From Symbiodinium natans (Eukaryota; Sar; Dinophyceae; Suessiales; Symbiodiniaceae), in contig CAJNDS010000147.1 of the NCBI GenBank assembly GCA_905221605.1, forward strand, positions 282,667 to 346,666: a stretch of DNA of 64,000 nt, given 5' to 3'. The translations under genes and the position numbers were made by a program. A model generated the notes under the pieces. It did not search any database, was not told the origin of the DNA, and saw only the letters and a program-made list of their open reading frames with translations. Positions within the stretch are counted from its first letter, which is position 1; every line of letters begins with the position of its first letter. Positions 9,240 to 19,531 of the stretch are shown here, one piece after another.

Positions 9240-9659
9240 CTCATATGAGGGGACACTGAATCCCTTAAACCTACACGATCCCTAAACTCCCAAACCCCAC
9301 AGCCCCAAAAACCCTGAAACCCCAAGAGCCTCAAAAAAAACCCAAAACCCTGCAAGCCCAAAACCTGAAACCGGGCTTGGCGCAAGTTTAGGCTACGCCC
9401 ACGGTGCAAACCTCCTGTATTTGGGCCCCTTTTGTTTCAGCATGCGTCGGGAGTTCAGGACCCCGAGCGGAAAGCACTGACTCAAAGCATTTCACAGACA
9501 TCTTGGCCCGCTCCACATGTTGCGGAGCCTTCCTCGCGCAGGTGTTTTTGATCGACAGGCATCCCCGCATGCGCTTCGGAAATCGCAATAACACCACACC
9601 GCGAATCCCCAAATCCCAACACCCTAAGTTCTTAATTTCCAAAACCTAGAGTAGGCCCG

Positions 9660-9770
9660 TGTTCCCTTTTTTGCTGGGGGTTTAGGCTCCCTGAAAATCC
9701 CCTTCACACCAAAAACGGGCACCCATCTGATTCACTGGGTTCCTCTTGGGTCTCGACCTTCAACCTCTCA
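9660..9770. mobile_element. Family C element
   Basis: Seen: AGTAGGCCCGTGTTCCCTTTTTTG, then GGGGGTTTAGGCTCCC, AAAAACGGGCACCC and TTCCTCTTGGGTCT, in the order found at 19721, 27275 and 57019. Confidence 0.7.
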
Positions 9771-9820
9771 GCACAGTGGCACCGCAGTGAATGGTGCCCC
9801 GACCCGAACGCACCAAAGAG

Positions 9821-9993
9821 TACTTGGAGGTTCATGGTACCTATTAACCCACTAATGACTGTACTTATATCCCACTGATAAGCCCCTTAAGTGCCCTAAT
9901 ATGGTTGTAAGTACAGTTACAAGTACAGTGATAACTGGTTAATAAGTACCCCTAAACCCTAAACCTTTACTAAGTACAATGAATCTCCAAGTA
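9821..9993. mobile_element. Family B element containing telomeric repeat
   Basis: Seen: TACTTGGAGGTTCATGGTAC at the left and ATGAATCTCCAAGTA at the right. CCCTAAACCCTAAACC at 9952-9967 interrupts the right arm. An ATG-containing exon candidate begins seven bases later. Confidence 0.85.
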
Positions 9994-9999
9994 GGTGGC

Positions 10000-10053
10000 A
10001 TGGCTTCGATCACAACGGCCGGCGTGGAGACCAAGTGGATGGAGGGGCTTTGG
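10000..10053 (+). CDS. Possible first exon with ATG
   Basis: Seen: ATG followed by ASITTAGVETKWMEGLW, immediately downstream of a family B element whose right end supplies AG, and upstream of GTTTAG. It could be a translation start. No homology is recognised and no upstream promoter is visible. Confidence 0.4.
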
Positions 10054-10313
10054 GTTTAGAAGGTTTAGGGTTTAGGGCTGGAGGGGTTCCCTAAAACAGG
10101 GTACCTACAAAGGGATCATCGTATAGGAACCCTAAACCCTAAACCTTCATGCTGGGGAAATGCCCGTGCGGGAACGCCCTTCTAAAGTCCTCGAAGGCCC
10201 TCTTCGGGTGGGGATGTCCTTTGGGCCCTAGTGGCCCGCAGGGTTTAGGGTTTATGCAAAAGGGTTTACAGTTTACGGTTTAGGGTTTAGGGGGCACTTC
10301 CGGCCGCTACTAG

Positions 10314-10404
10314 GTACAAAAGGCGGGACACCTTGGCCCTGGAATATTTGTTAATGGCCAGCCTTGACACATTGCTTTCTGCTTCGGCCCAGGCCACGTT
10401 TCTA
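10314..10404 (+). CDS. Exon of unknown gene
   Basis: Seen: acceptor CTAG|G, then YKRRDTLALEYLLMASLDTL and LSASAQATFL. Codon usage is GC3-rich and the peptide is helix-like. A family J element follows three bases later, so the intron downstream would be a J copy. Function not recognised. Confidence 0.5.
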
Positions 10405-10406
10405 CA

Positions 10407-10513
10407 GGGTTCTTAAGGGGGGGAGGTTCAAGGGGGGTATGTAACCCAAGGTGCCCCTCCCTAGGCTTCCCAAATGTTCCCTAGGTACCTACCCCCTCCC
10501 CTTTAAGAACCCC
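10407..10513. mobile_element. Family J inverted-repeat element
   Basis: Seen: GGGTTCTTAAGGGGGGGAGG at the left is the inverted repeat of CCCTCCCCTTTAAGAACCCC at the right. CCCTAGGTACC lies inside. Confidence 0.8.
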
Positions 10514-10554
10514 ATAAGTTTCGTGTCTTCCGTTTCCTTCTACCAGTACTGTAG

Positions 10555-10700
10555 GGTTGTAGGGGTGGTAGTGGGGGGGAGGATGGCAGGGGGTGTGTTG
10601 GGGTGGTGGTGGGTGGTGGGGGTCGGGCTGGTCCAGGGTGGTTGGGGTGGTGGTAGGGGTGGTGGTGGGGGGAGGGTTGGTGGTAGGGGTGGGCTGGAGA
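10555..10700 (+). repeat. G-rich GGTGGT tract
   Basis: Seen: about 145 bp of G/T with GGTGG, GGGG and GTGG repeats and almost no C. It has many G runs that could form quadruplexes. Proline/threonine-rich frames on the other strand are composition artefacts. Confidence 0.8.
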
Positions 10701-11234
10701 TAACTTTTCGACACGGTACTGCCAAAAAATTGAAACAGCCATGTTTAGGGTTCAAGGTTCGGGGCACAAAAGGCTGCACCCCGAAAGAAAATGCAACCCA
10801 CGGCTCCCAACACCCAACACACACAACGGTACAGCACGCAAAACTAGGACCCCAACTATGGACCTTTGGCCTTTTGAAGTTTTGCTTTTGGTTTAGTTTA
10901 CAAGAGGGTGTCTCTTTATAAGCCCCACCACCAGGACGGGCTATTAGGCCCTATAAGCCCTATAGTCAACCCTATAAAGGGCCTTTTGTGAAGGGTTGTA
11001 GGGTATAGTAGCCCGTCCTGGTACACAACAAAGAGAGATCGCCATCCCACTTCTTAGGTTACTGGAGAAACGTCTCACTTGACGGCTCTGCTTGTTCTAC
11101 TTCCCGCGGCGAGTCTCTTATGCTTAGGGGAAGCTAGTGAGCCCACACTCAAACGCCACTTCTTCCCCTTAGGTAGCCCTTAGCAAAAGTCCTGCACCCC
11201 GAGATCACCCGAAGAACCCCTGCCTCTCCCACTT

Positions 11235-11337
11235 GGGGTTCCGAAAACAGGGGTACCCCTTTTCGGGCTTCCTGTCAAAGGGGCAATTATCTAGTATTCT
11301 GGGGTGTTCAGGGTACCCCTATTTTTCGGAAATCCCC
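11235..11337. mobile_element. Family K element with 4-bp target duplication
   Basis: Seen: GGGGTTCCGAAAACAGGGGT at the left is an inverted repeat of CCCCTATTTTTCGGAAATCCCC at the right. ACTT flanks both sides (11231-11234, 11338-11341). Confidence 0.8.
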
Positions 11338-11348
11338 ACTTCAAGGAG

Positions 11349-11644
11349 AAAGCAGTGGCATGAAGTGTATCGCTGCACGAAGACAGGCAGCGTGCCCTGA
11401 TGCTTACTTGAGGGTTGGGGTTTCGGGTTCAGGGTTTAGCTTTGGGTTTAGGGTTTCGGGTTAGCTTGCGGCTAAGTAGGCCCCTGGCATATCGGAAAGC
11501 AGTGGCATGAAGTGTATCGCTGCACGAAGACAGGCAGCGTGCCCCGATGCTTACTTGAGGGTTGGGGTTTCGGGTTCAGGGTTTAGGATTTAGGGTTTAG
11601 GGTTTCGGGTTAGCTTACGGCTAAGTAGGCCCCTGGCATATCGG
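11349..11644 (+). repeat. 147-bp tandem duplication
   Basis: Seen: the unit starting AAAGCAGTGGCATGAAGTGT and ending GGCATATCGG occurs at 11349-11495 and 11496-11644. The two copies differ mainly in the TTTAGGG-like part in the middle, which is more regular in copy two. Confidence 0.95.
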
Positions 11645-11651
11645 ACATTCA

Positions 11652-11751
11652 TTGGGAGGTTCCCCCTTGTACTAGCAGTCCTTAATCGGAACTCTAGTAG
11701 GGGTACTCTAATCCCTACCAAGGACTGTTAGTATAAGGGGGAACATGCCAA
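11652..11751. mobile_element. Family A element
   Basis: Seen: TTGGGAGGTTCCCCCTTGTA at the left and TAAGGGGGAACATGCCAA at the right, with AGTCCTTAAT and AAGGACTGTTAG inner arms. No clear target duplication. Confidence 0.85.
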
Positions 11752-11811
11752 GATATCTACCTTCTTGCGCTTAAGGGGCTCGGGTTCTGAGCTGCGCACG
11801 CTTGGAGCAAT

Positions 11812-11882
11812 GTTTAGGGTTTAGGGTTTAGGGTTTAGGGTTTAGGGTTTAGGGTTTAGGGTTTAGGGTTTAGGGTTTAGGG
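11812..11882 (+). repeat. Interstitial TTTAGGG tract
   Basis: Seen: about ten perfect units. Confidence 0.95.
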
Positions 11883-11977
11883 TGCGGGGTAATCATGAAG
11901 CTACACCGAAGCAGACGCGACAGGCACCGAACCCTATAGCCAGGTGGCAAAAAGCGTAAGCCCTAAGCCCCAAAAGC

Positions 11978-12027
11978 CCCTAAACCCTAAACCCTAAACC
12001 CTAAACCCTAAACCCTAAACCCTAAAT
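11978..12027 (-). repeat. Interstitial CCCTAAA tract
   Basis: Seen: about seven perfect units, 160 bp from the opposite-strand tract at 11812. Confidence 0.95.
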
Positions 12028-12251
12028 TCAACTGCAATCCGACAGCAGCACAACTTTCTCAGGCCAACACTATCATGGGGGCCAAGGACCAAAGCCTTGT
12101 CATAGTCGGGTAACATTTTACGTGTTTGAGGGTACTTAAGCTCAATAGGGAATAGGAATTTGTACTTTAAATACTATCCCAACCCGAAGCCCCTGATCTC
12201 CTAATCCCCCCCCCAAAACCTCTGAACGCTGTGCTCTACTAGCCCCATTTC

Positions 12252-12391
12252 TTGGGATGTTCCCCCCCTATACTAGCAGTCCTTAACAGGGATTATTCCT
12301 ATTAAGGAGCTGTTAGTAATTATAGGGGGAACATCCCTAAACCCTGAACCCGAAGGCCTGAACCCTGCTCGTATAAGAGGGAGCATCCCAA
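12252..12391. mobile_element. Family A element with duplicated right end
   Basis: Seen: TTGGGATGTTCCCCCCTATA at the left, a right arm ending GGGGGAACATCCC at 12333, then a telomere-like insert, then a second right end TATAAGAGGGAGCATCCCAA (12372-12391). Possible 8-bp target duplication CCCATTTC at 12244-12251 and 12395-12402, offset by three bases. Confidence 0.75.
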
Positions 12392-12799
12392 CAACCCATT
12401 TCCCAAGAAAGCGCGGCCAGGCCGACTGAAGTGCGTGACCTGGACCGATGGCGCCACGCACTAAGCGCTGCCACAGATTTACCCTAAACCCTAAACCCCA
12501 AAAACTGGGTTTAGGGTTTAGGGTGTTGGGAGACCTGAACCAGCAAAAACAAGGGAGTTCAGGGTTTAGAGCTTATTGGAGCTTAGTGTTCTGAGCCGCA
12601 GCTGATTTTGAATCTTAAGCCCACGTCTTCTGAGTTTAGGGCTTATGGAACAAGGCTGTGCGAACAGGAACGCGTCGAGTTGGGTTGAGGGTTTTGGGTA
12701 TTGGGTTTAGGGTTTACAGTCCAGCAAAACCCTAAACCCGAAACCCAGGGTTTAGTTAAGGACTTTGGGGCTCTTGTGCTAGCTCACTATCGTGGCAGT

Positions 12800-12863
12800 C
12801 TTGCCCTGCGATGTTCAAAGAGGCCTTGATGCAAGAGAAGGGCTCTTCTTTGTCGCGGATTAG
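12800..12863 (+). CDS. Possible exon
   Basis: Seen: one frame reads SWQSCPAMFKEALMQEKGSS, followed by TTTAGGG units. Charged helix, no recognised family. Weak support only. Confidence 0.3.
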
Positions 12864-13844
12864 GGTTTAGGGTTCAGGGTTTTGGTTTTCTATCGTTCAG
12901 GGTACTACTTAAACACAATACGGAATGGAAGCTTGAATTTTTAATCCTCTCCCAACTATGAACTAGTCTTGGCTGGATGCAAAAGGGCTTCTGGCCGTGA
13001 CTGAGGCCCCGCCAAAGAATGGGCGCCCCTTGGCAGAAACCTTGAAAACCCCAAGCCCTTCATGCGAAAAACCCCAGACTATAAGCCCTAAACCCTATAA
13101 ACCCGAAACCGAAACCATAAATCAACCCTCTCAACCCTAAACTAAACTTTGCAACCCCTAAACCCTATAAAACCCTCAGCCCTAGAAAAAAAAAAAAACG
13201 CTCGAAACCCCAGAAAACCCATAGACTATCAATCCTCAGCCCTATAAACCCCCAACGCCTACAATCTCTAAGCCCTGAACAGCCCGAACCTTGAACTCCT
13301 AAGCCCGTTACCTGGCACAGGGCCACAGACCCGAAGTAGAATCTCCAGAGCCAGGGCTTAGGGTTTATGGTTTAGGGTATAGATTTAGGGTTTAGGGTTT
13401 AGGGTGGAGGGCCTCGAAGGGCCCCCTTACGATGACTACAGCCATTACCACGCGCTTCCCGACTCCCCCCCCCCCCGCGCCATTATCCCAAAAAGCCTGA
13501 ATGAGGGTGGCGGGTGAGAGGGAGCGGCCGCCTCGTCTCTGGAAGGGCCGGGCACGGGGTTTAGAGAAAAAGGTTTCGTGCAGGCTCAACCAGCAGGATG
13601 TCTTAAGGTTTAGCGTTAGGGTTTAGGGTTTTGTGAGGCGTGAGCACCATCACTGTCCGCAACGATGGTGATGAGGCCGGAACGTCTACGATTGTTGTTG
13701 AGTTGGCCGAGAGTTTTCCGTTTCTCAAATGGGTGGCTGTCAAAATGATGGTCCCCTTTGGGGTCCCTAAGAGAATACGGCACCTAATATTTAGGCTACC
13801 CCAAAAGGGATGATGATTTTGGCAACCACCCAAATCACAGTTAC

Positions 13845-13935
13845 TGGGGTTTAGGGTTTAGGGTTTAGGGTTTAGGGTTTAGGGTTTAGTGTTTAGGGTT
13901 TAGGGTTTAGGGTTTAGGGTTTAGGGTTTAGGGGG
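13845..13935 (+). repeat. Interstitial TTTAGGG tract
   Basis: Seen: about twelve units, one changed to TTTAGTG. Confidence 0.95.
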
Positions 13936-14003
13936 CCCTCCTTGGTGGCATCCCTAGGCCGCGAAAGCCCGGATTATCTTGTCGCACATCCTCGACCTTG
14001 GAC

Positions 14004-14156
14004 TTGGGTTCGATTCTAGTAGGCCCCTATGATAATCACTATTAAGGGCTGTGGGTAGTAGGCCCCTATTCGAAGAATCCCTATTAAGGGCTGTGGGTAG
14101 TAGGCCCCTATGATAATCCCTATTAAGAACTGTGGGTGTAAGGGGGAACGTCCCAA
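14004..14156. mobile_element. Family A element with internal tandem repeat and 8-bp duplication
   Basis: Seen: TTGGGTTCGATTCTAGTAGG at the left and AAGGGGGAACGTCCCAA at the right. The interior carries about three copies of a 40-bp unit (CTGTGGGTAGTAGGCCCCTA...). An exact 8-bp direct repeat, CCTTGGAC, flanks it at 13996-14003 and 14157-14164. Confidence 0.9.
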
Positions 14157-14362
14157 CCTTGGACCTCAAACCCGCTCAGGAATTCCGTTTCCCTGCCACC
14201 TCTTCTGACGAGTTCCAGGGTTGAGCTATGCTAAGTAGGGGCCAAGCAAACCCTAAGCCCTAAACCCTAACCCCTAAACCCTAAACCCTCGGGTTTAGGG
14301 TTTAGGGTTTAGGGTTTCGGGTTTTAGACGACGACCAGTCCCGGACCAATTGCCTGTGAAGT

Positions 14363-14433
14363 AACTAGGACCCAGAGTAGCCCCTTAGTCCCATTTTGTT
14401 GGGGATTTTGGTTCCCTTAGAAGCCCCTTTGAG
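14363..14433 (+). mobile_element. Family C element, left half
   Basis: Seen: AACTAGGACCCAGAGTAG, CCATTTTGTTGGGGATTTTG and TTCCCTTAGAAGCCCCTTT match the left arm of family C. TTTAGGG units then replace the centre, and only GGGTCTAGGT near 14491 may remain of the right arm. Confidence 0.65.
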
Positions 14434-14794
14434 GGTTTAGGATTTAGGGTTTAGGGTTTAGGGTTTAGGGTTTAGGGTAGGTCAGTTTTGGGTCTAGGTA
14501 ATTGAAGGGTATTGACATGACCCCTTGGGATGGGCCCTTCAAACCATCAAAGCCCTAAACCCAAGCAAGAAGGCACGGGGCCATGTATCTACCTTTCGAA
14601 GTAATATGGGGTGTACCTGCTATGGAATGAGGGATCTATGTACCCTCTACAATCCCTGAAAGGGCATATATCAGGGGCCGAGACAAGGTATCCGATTCTC
14701 TCCTTCCCTACTAGGGACCAGTCGGTTTTGGGTTGAGGTGGGAATCCTAAGCCGTACAGGGTCTCAGGGTCTTGTTTTTTGACTCGGCTCGGGG

Positions 14795-14959
14795 TTCCTT
14801 GTGGACGAAATGAACCCTAAAAGGGTTTATGGTTCATGTACCTTAGTAGGAATCATAGTAGCAAATAGGGTATATGATCCAAATTATATACCTTCATGAT
14901 GTGAATTATAGAAGTACACGGTATATGACCCAAACTTTAGGGTTCATTTGGCCCCCAAG
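14795..14959. mobile_element. Family E introner
   Basis: Seen: CTTGTGGACGAAATGAACCC at the left and GGGTTCATTTGGCCCCCAAG at the right are inverted repeats. GGTTTATGGTTCATGTACC and GGGTATATGA are shared with the proven intron at 50036-50198. Confidence 0.85.
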
Positions 14960-14971
14960 GTTGGGTGGGAC

Positions 14972-15041
14972 CCCTAAACCCTAAACCCTAAACCCTAAAC
15001 CCTAAACCCTAAACCCTAAACCCTAAACCCTAAACCCTAAG
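14972..15041 (-). repeat. Interstitial CCCTAAA tract
   Basis: Seen: about ten perfect units ending 19 bp before the exon at 15060. Confidence 0.95.
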
Positions 15042-15059
15042 GTTCGTGGTTTTCCCCAG

Positions 15060-15161
15060 GTGGAGTGGGGGCGCGGCGAGATCGTGCTGGACGCGCGTGA
15101 GATTCATCATGGCAAGGCAGTCTGGTGCCTGGCCAGCATGTCAGATCCTAGGGATGCCGCG
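15060..15161 (+). CDS. Exon of unknown gene (34 codons)
   Basis: Seen: acceptor TTTCCCCAG|G, an open frame of 34 codons with VEWGRGEIVLDAREIHHGK and VWCLASMSDPRDAA, then GTTTAG (GT donor). Codons favour G or C at position three, and the islands of repeats stop at both edges. It is one of the cleanest exons of the first half. Family not recognised. Confidence 0.6.
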
Positions 15162-15252
15162 GTTTAGGGTTTAGGGTTTAGGGTTTAGGGTTTAGGGTTT
15201 AGGGTTTAGGGTTTAGGGTTTAGGGTTTAGGGTTTAGGGTTTAGGGTTTAAC
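15162..15252 (+). repeat. TTTAGGG tract starting at an exon boundary
   Basis: Seen: about 12-13 units beginning directly at the end of the exon 15060-15161, so the donor GT is the GT of GGTTTAGGG. Confidence 0.95.
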
Positions 15253-15913
15253 CAATGCGAAGCCCAAAGGCCTAAAACCTAGATGAACTCCCTCAACCCG
15301 ACAGGCTGAACACGAAGTGCCGGGATAGGGCTTAGGGCCTCGGGTTTTAGTGCAGCTCCTCATCCCTGAACCCTTTGAACCTTCTTGAACCTTTGCCCTC
15401 TCTCTCCCAAAAAAGTCAAAATGTCCTAAACCCTCCTGTCTCCCAGACAAGTTCACATGTTCTACACCCTCCCATCTCCCAACAAAACCCTAAATGTCCT
15501 AAACCCTAAACCCAAAACCCTAAACCCTAAAACCTCCTATCCCCAAAAAAGAATGTCCTACACCCTCCTGTGCGATCCCCCGAAGAACAACTGGAAATGC
15601 CCCAAATCTGCCCAAATACTCTAAGTGCCCGAAACTCCCTTTCAATCTCCCACAAGACTAAAACCCTAAACCCTCAACCCTCCCATCGCCCAAGACTCTA
15701 AAGTGTCCGAACTCTACATCTCCTAAACACTCCTCCACTACAAGTGTACGTTGGGGTTATAATTGCCCTGAACCCGCAAGACCTATCTCCCAAGCAACTC
15801 CACATCTCCAAAGCCCTCCTACCCTAAAGGGTTTAGGGTTTAGGGTTGGGGTTTAGGGTTTAGGGTAGACCCTCAAACCCCCGAAACCCCGAAACCCTAA
15901 AAAGGTCCCAGAG

Positions 15914-15937
15914 GGGGTCAGCTAGGCGGGTGACAAA
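15914..15937 (+). repeat. Short dispersed motif GCTAGGCGGGTGACAAAA
   Basis: Seen: GTCAGCTAGGCGGGTGACAAAA. Near copies: 16481-16502, 25709-25733 (GCTAGACGGGTGGCGAAAA) and 41228-41250 (GCTAGACGGGTGCCAAAAA). Role unknown. Confidence 0.7.
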
Positions 15938-16083
15938 AAGGCCCTGCAACCTAAACCCTAAAACCCCTAAAACCCTAAAACCCCTGAAACCCCGAAACCC
16001 TAAAACCCCGTCTCCCGAGCCTTGCCAGGTCAAACCCCGACCCAAAGAAAGAGGACTGGGTCTGGAGCTCCGGGTGGTAGGTA

Positions 16084-16193
16084 GGGTTTAGGGTTTAGGG
16101 TTTAGGGTTTAGGGTTTAGGGTTTAGGGTTTAGGGTTTAGGGTTTAGGGTTTAGGGTTTAGGGTTTAGGGTTTAGGGTTTAGGGTTTAGGGAG
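16084..16193 (+). repeat. Interstitial TTTAGGG tract
   Basis: Seen: about 15 perfect units, one of the longest uniform tracts. Confidence 0.95.
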
Positions 16194-16491
16194 GCGTGAC
16201 CCAGGACCCAGCAAGGCGCAGGGCCTTAGGGGTGCTTAGGGTTGGGGTTTAGGGTCTAGGGTTTCGGGTTTGGGGTTTGGGGTTCTTAGGGTGTATAGGG
16301 TTGGGGGTTAGGGCGTATAGGGTGGATAGAGTTAGGGCCAGAAACTGATCCCTTACCGGCAATGACTCTCCTCTTGGGGGCTTTTTGGGCCGACTAGATA
16401 AGGCTGCGGGGCCTAGGGTTTAGGGTTCGGGGTTGATCCCCGAAGCCCCGCACCCTAACTTAACCCTTGAGCACAGAGGTCAGCTAGGCGG

Positions 16492-16539
16492 GTGGCAAAA
16501 GCAGAGATCCGCTCAAGGGCTGCCATTCGAAGTGTGCAG
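16492..16539 (+). CDS. Possible exon, charged helix
   Basis: Seen: VAKAEIRSRAAIRSVQ followed by GGTTTAGGG. The start overlaps the dispersed GCTAGGCGGGTGGCAAAA motif. Weak support. Confidence 0.3.
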
Positions 16540-17370
16540 GGTTTAGGGTTGAGGGGTGTGGCCCGCGTGCGCGTGTTCCACCTTCGAATCCCGGACCATG
16601 GACTCAGGTCCATACTGGTCAGGTTCATAAGTGGGGTTCTCAGAACACAGGTTCTAGTATTCTGGGTATGTATGTAGTGCGCCCCCTACCCTTTCTGGGA
16701 GATGCACATTTTCGCCTCGTGGGTCCGTAGCGGATGACTGTACAAAGTGTGCTGTCGTGTTCTAGGGCTTAGGGCGAAGGGTTTAGGGTAGAACAAAACC
16801 CCTAAACTGCCCCGAGCCCTAGATCATCACGCAGAGGGCATGCGAGCTGCAAGGTAAGATTGCATCGCATGCCCAGCGTGGCCCGGATGTCGGTGTCGTT
16901 GACTCCCCAAAGGACTGTTGACTCCTGGCGGAGCTCCGGATCACACAACCCCCGAAGCTGCTACGACTGTTGCAATTCCAAATCTGGTTAAAAAGACCAG
17001 GAGCCTAAGCCCTTCACTGACCCTAAACCCTTTCAACACAAATCTTATGATTTTTAGTATTATTATTATTGTCATTATTATTATTAGTACACTGAAACCC
17101 TTTCAACACAAAGCCCTCAGCTGCGACCCCGAGATCTCTGGGTGCACACAGTGGCAGTCGATTGCCGTGTGCTGCAGCCGACTTGAGCGAAGTGGCCGGC
17201 CGACCATACATGTAAGGCCTTCACTCTTCCTGGGCTGTTCCTAAACCCTAACCCCTACACCCTAAACCCTAAACCCTAAACCGTAAACCCTAAACCCTAG
17301 CTTTCGACACAAGCCGACTTTCTAGGCCTCAGTCTTTAGGGCGGGTGGCTGCACGAGGGGGTTCCTACCT

Positions 17371-17626
17371 TGGGGACCAAATGAACCCTAAAGTTGGGGT
17401 CACAAACCCTATATCACTATACTATAATTCCTATTAGGGTGTAGGGTTTAGGGTTTAGGGACCCTATACTACTATAATCCCCATTAACGTATACAATCTG
17501 GGTCATATACCCTGTACTACTATAATTCCTACTCAAGGTATATGTACCATAAACCCTAAACCCCAAACCCCAAAAACCCTAAACCCCAAAAGCCCTAAGT
17601 CCTTTTAGGGTTCATTTCGTCCCCAG
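17371..17626. mobile_element. Family E introner expanded by telomeric inserts
   Basis: Seen: TTGGGGACCAAATGAACCCT at the left and AGGGTTCATTTCGTCCCCAG at the right. Two telomeric tracts (about 17436-17460 and 17547-17600) sit inside. Confidence 0.85.
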
Positions 17627-17639
17627 GGTATGTATACTA

Positions 17640-18590
17640 TCTAGGCACATGGATCCTTGGGGACTGCCAGCCTGTCCGTGGTCAGAGCCATCTCCCAGCG
17701 CGTTCGTGGGGTAAGTAGGGTTTAGGGTTTTAGGGTTTAGGGTATAGGGTTTAGGGTTTACGGTTTATAGGGTTTAGGGTCATGGGGTAAGTACCAAGGC
17801 AGGTACTGTCTCACCCGCTTGCATCCTGCCGCATCTCAACACCACATCGGCCGGTAGCCAGACCTCGGAACTCTAGGGTTTAGGATTTGGGGTTTAGGGT
17901 TTAGGGTTTAGGGTAAACCCTAAACCCTAAACCCTTATCCGAAGCCCTGCACGCATCGCCTGGACCTGAGCATTCGCTTCACGCCTTCGTTTGCAATGGC
18001 ACAAGGGGCCGAGTGGTACTCGCTACACTTCCGCCGTAACCCTTTGCAGCCCTTCGCCTCAAGATGTCCCGAAACCTAAATCCTAAACCCTAATCCCTAA
18101 ACCCTAAACCCTAAACCCAAACCCTCATCCCAAAGCCCAAGACCCTGACTTACGGACTCCTTCAGGGTCCCGAACTAGGGCCTGGGACCCTCTTTTGCCT
18201 ACAGATTAGTAGTAACTACCCTTAGTTAGTAGGTATATCTCGGTAAAGCCCAGAAGACTAGGTAAAGATGGTCCCAGAAAAATCGATCGTTCCACAAAAG
18301 GATTAGGCGGAGGGAACTCTTGCGAGATATCCAGCCCGAAAGTTCCCGCTCCGGAACCCAACCCAAACCCTCCATTGTGGTTCCTTTTTTTAGGTTTAGG
18401 GTTTAGGGTTTAGGGTTTAGAGTTTAGGGCGTACCCTTCCAAGGCTGCAACGCGGCTTAGGTTTCTTTATTCTTTTGTCCATACAAAGGAGCTGCAATGG
18501 AGGGTGGTTGCCAGGAATCGTCGAATACCCTAAGCCCTAAACCCTAAGCCGCTAGCCCTAAACCTCTGCTGCTATGGAAGAGGTCTAGTG
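17640..18590. other. Spacer with scattered telomeric units
   Basis: Seen: TTTAGGG or CCCTAAA units near 17717-17790, 17877-17932, 18067-18125 and 18391-18430. Other sequence shows no convincing exon and no recognised element. Confidence 0.4.
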
Positions 18591-18591
18591 G

Positions 18592-18704
18592 GAGGTTCAG
18601 GGTACTTATAGCCCCAATTCTAACTGCACGAATAAGCCCCCTAAGTCCTCTAAGTAGGTGATAAGTAGCCGTATACTTCGGGGCTATAAGTACCCATGCA
18701 AGTA
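18592..18704. mobile_element. Family B-like element
   Basis: Seen: GGGAGGTTCAGGGTACTTAT at the left and ATAAGTACCCATGCAAGTA at the right, with CCCCTAAGTCCTCTAAGTAG inside as in the copy at 22072. Confidence 0.7.
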
Positions 18705-18990
18705 GGTTTGGTGAGGAGGATGAACGGAAGGATGCCCAACTCCCTTCGGGGATGGAGACTCAATGGCAGAGCGTGCCCAAATTCGGACAAGCGTGACGTT
18801 TGGCGCTGCTAGATACCTTATTGAGTCCATCCGTGTACCTCACAATTTGTAGGATTTAGGGTTTAGGGTTTTATGTGGGCCTTTCAGAGCTATGAGTTAT
18901 AAAGGAGCACCTTATTACGGCCCGAGTAATCATACTACACGGGTGCATAGACCCTTTGGGTATGTGCAGCCGCACTCTCCGCATCCTAGC

Positions 18991-19195
18991 CTACAAGGAG
19001 GGGGCCCCCTTACTATACTAGCTGTAGTTAAGGGACTTATAACCCAATATAGGATCCTTATCACCCAATTTAGGGTTCTTATATCTCTACTAGCTGTAGT
19101 TAAGGGGCTTATAACCGAATATAGGATCCTCAAAACCCAATTCAGGGTTCTTATATCTCTACTTATAACTAGGGGGGGGGGGGCCCTCCTTGTAG
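18991..19195. mobile_element. Inverted-repeat element with internal tandem duplication
   Basis: Seen: 12-bp terminal inverted repeats CTACAAGGAGGG (18991) and CCCTCCTTGTAG (ends 19195). The interior holds two copies of a 72-bp unit beginning GCTGTAGTTAAGGG (19021 and 19093). Seen once in this window. Confidence 0.8.
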
Positions 19196-19531
19196 TTTGA
19201 TCTCTGTGAACATGGGGCTTCAGTGGTACGCGGTCAGCTGGTGGTGCTACCCGACGCCAAATGGGCAAGTGCTTGGAGGTTTAGTGTGTGCAGGGCCACA
19301 CAGCGAAACAAAACCCTAAACCCTAAACCCCAAACCACCTTCACCGGAACTAGGTTCCATTACGAGCCCCATGTCTCGACAGGGTCCTGCATGGACCCTT
19401 ACGCATGACCCGCAAGAAAATTTCCGATTGGAAGGCAAAAGGCAAGCAATCTCGTCTCCAATCCTAAGCTCTGTCAAACCCGAAACCCTAAACCCTAAAC
19501 CCTAAACCAATCACCTGCTGCCTAATGAAGC

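Noticed and set aside
10481-10824. Proline/threonine-rich frames on the minus strand
   Set aside because: Produced by the G-rich GGTGGT tract. All three phases give similar low-complexity peptides.
14001-14020. GGGTTCGATTC, resembling a tRNA T-arm / B box
   Set aside because: No acceptor, D or anticodon stems fit around it, and it belongs to the left end of a family A element with a clear target duplication.
14004-14156. CRISPR-like array (three 40-bp units)
   Set aside because: The units are adjacent without spacers and lie inside a palindromic mobile element in a eukaryotic genome.
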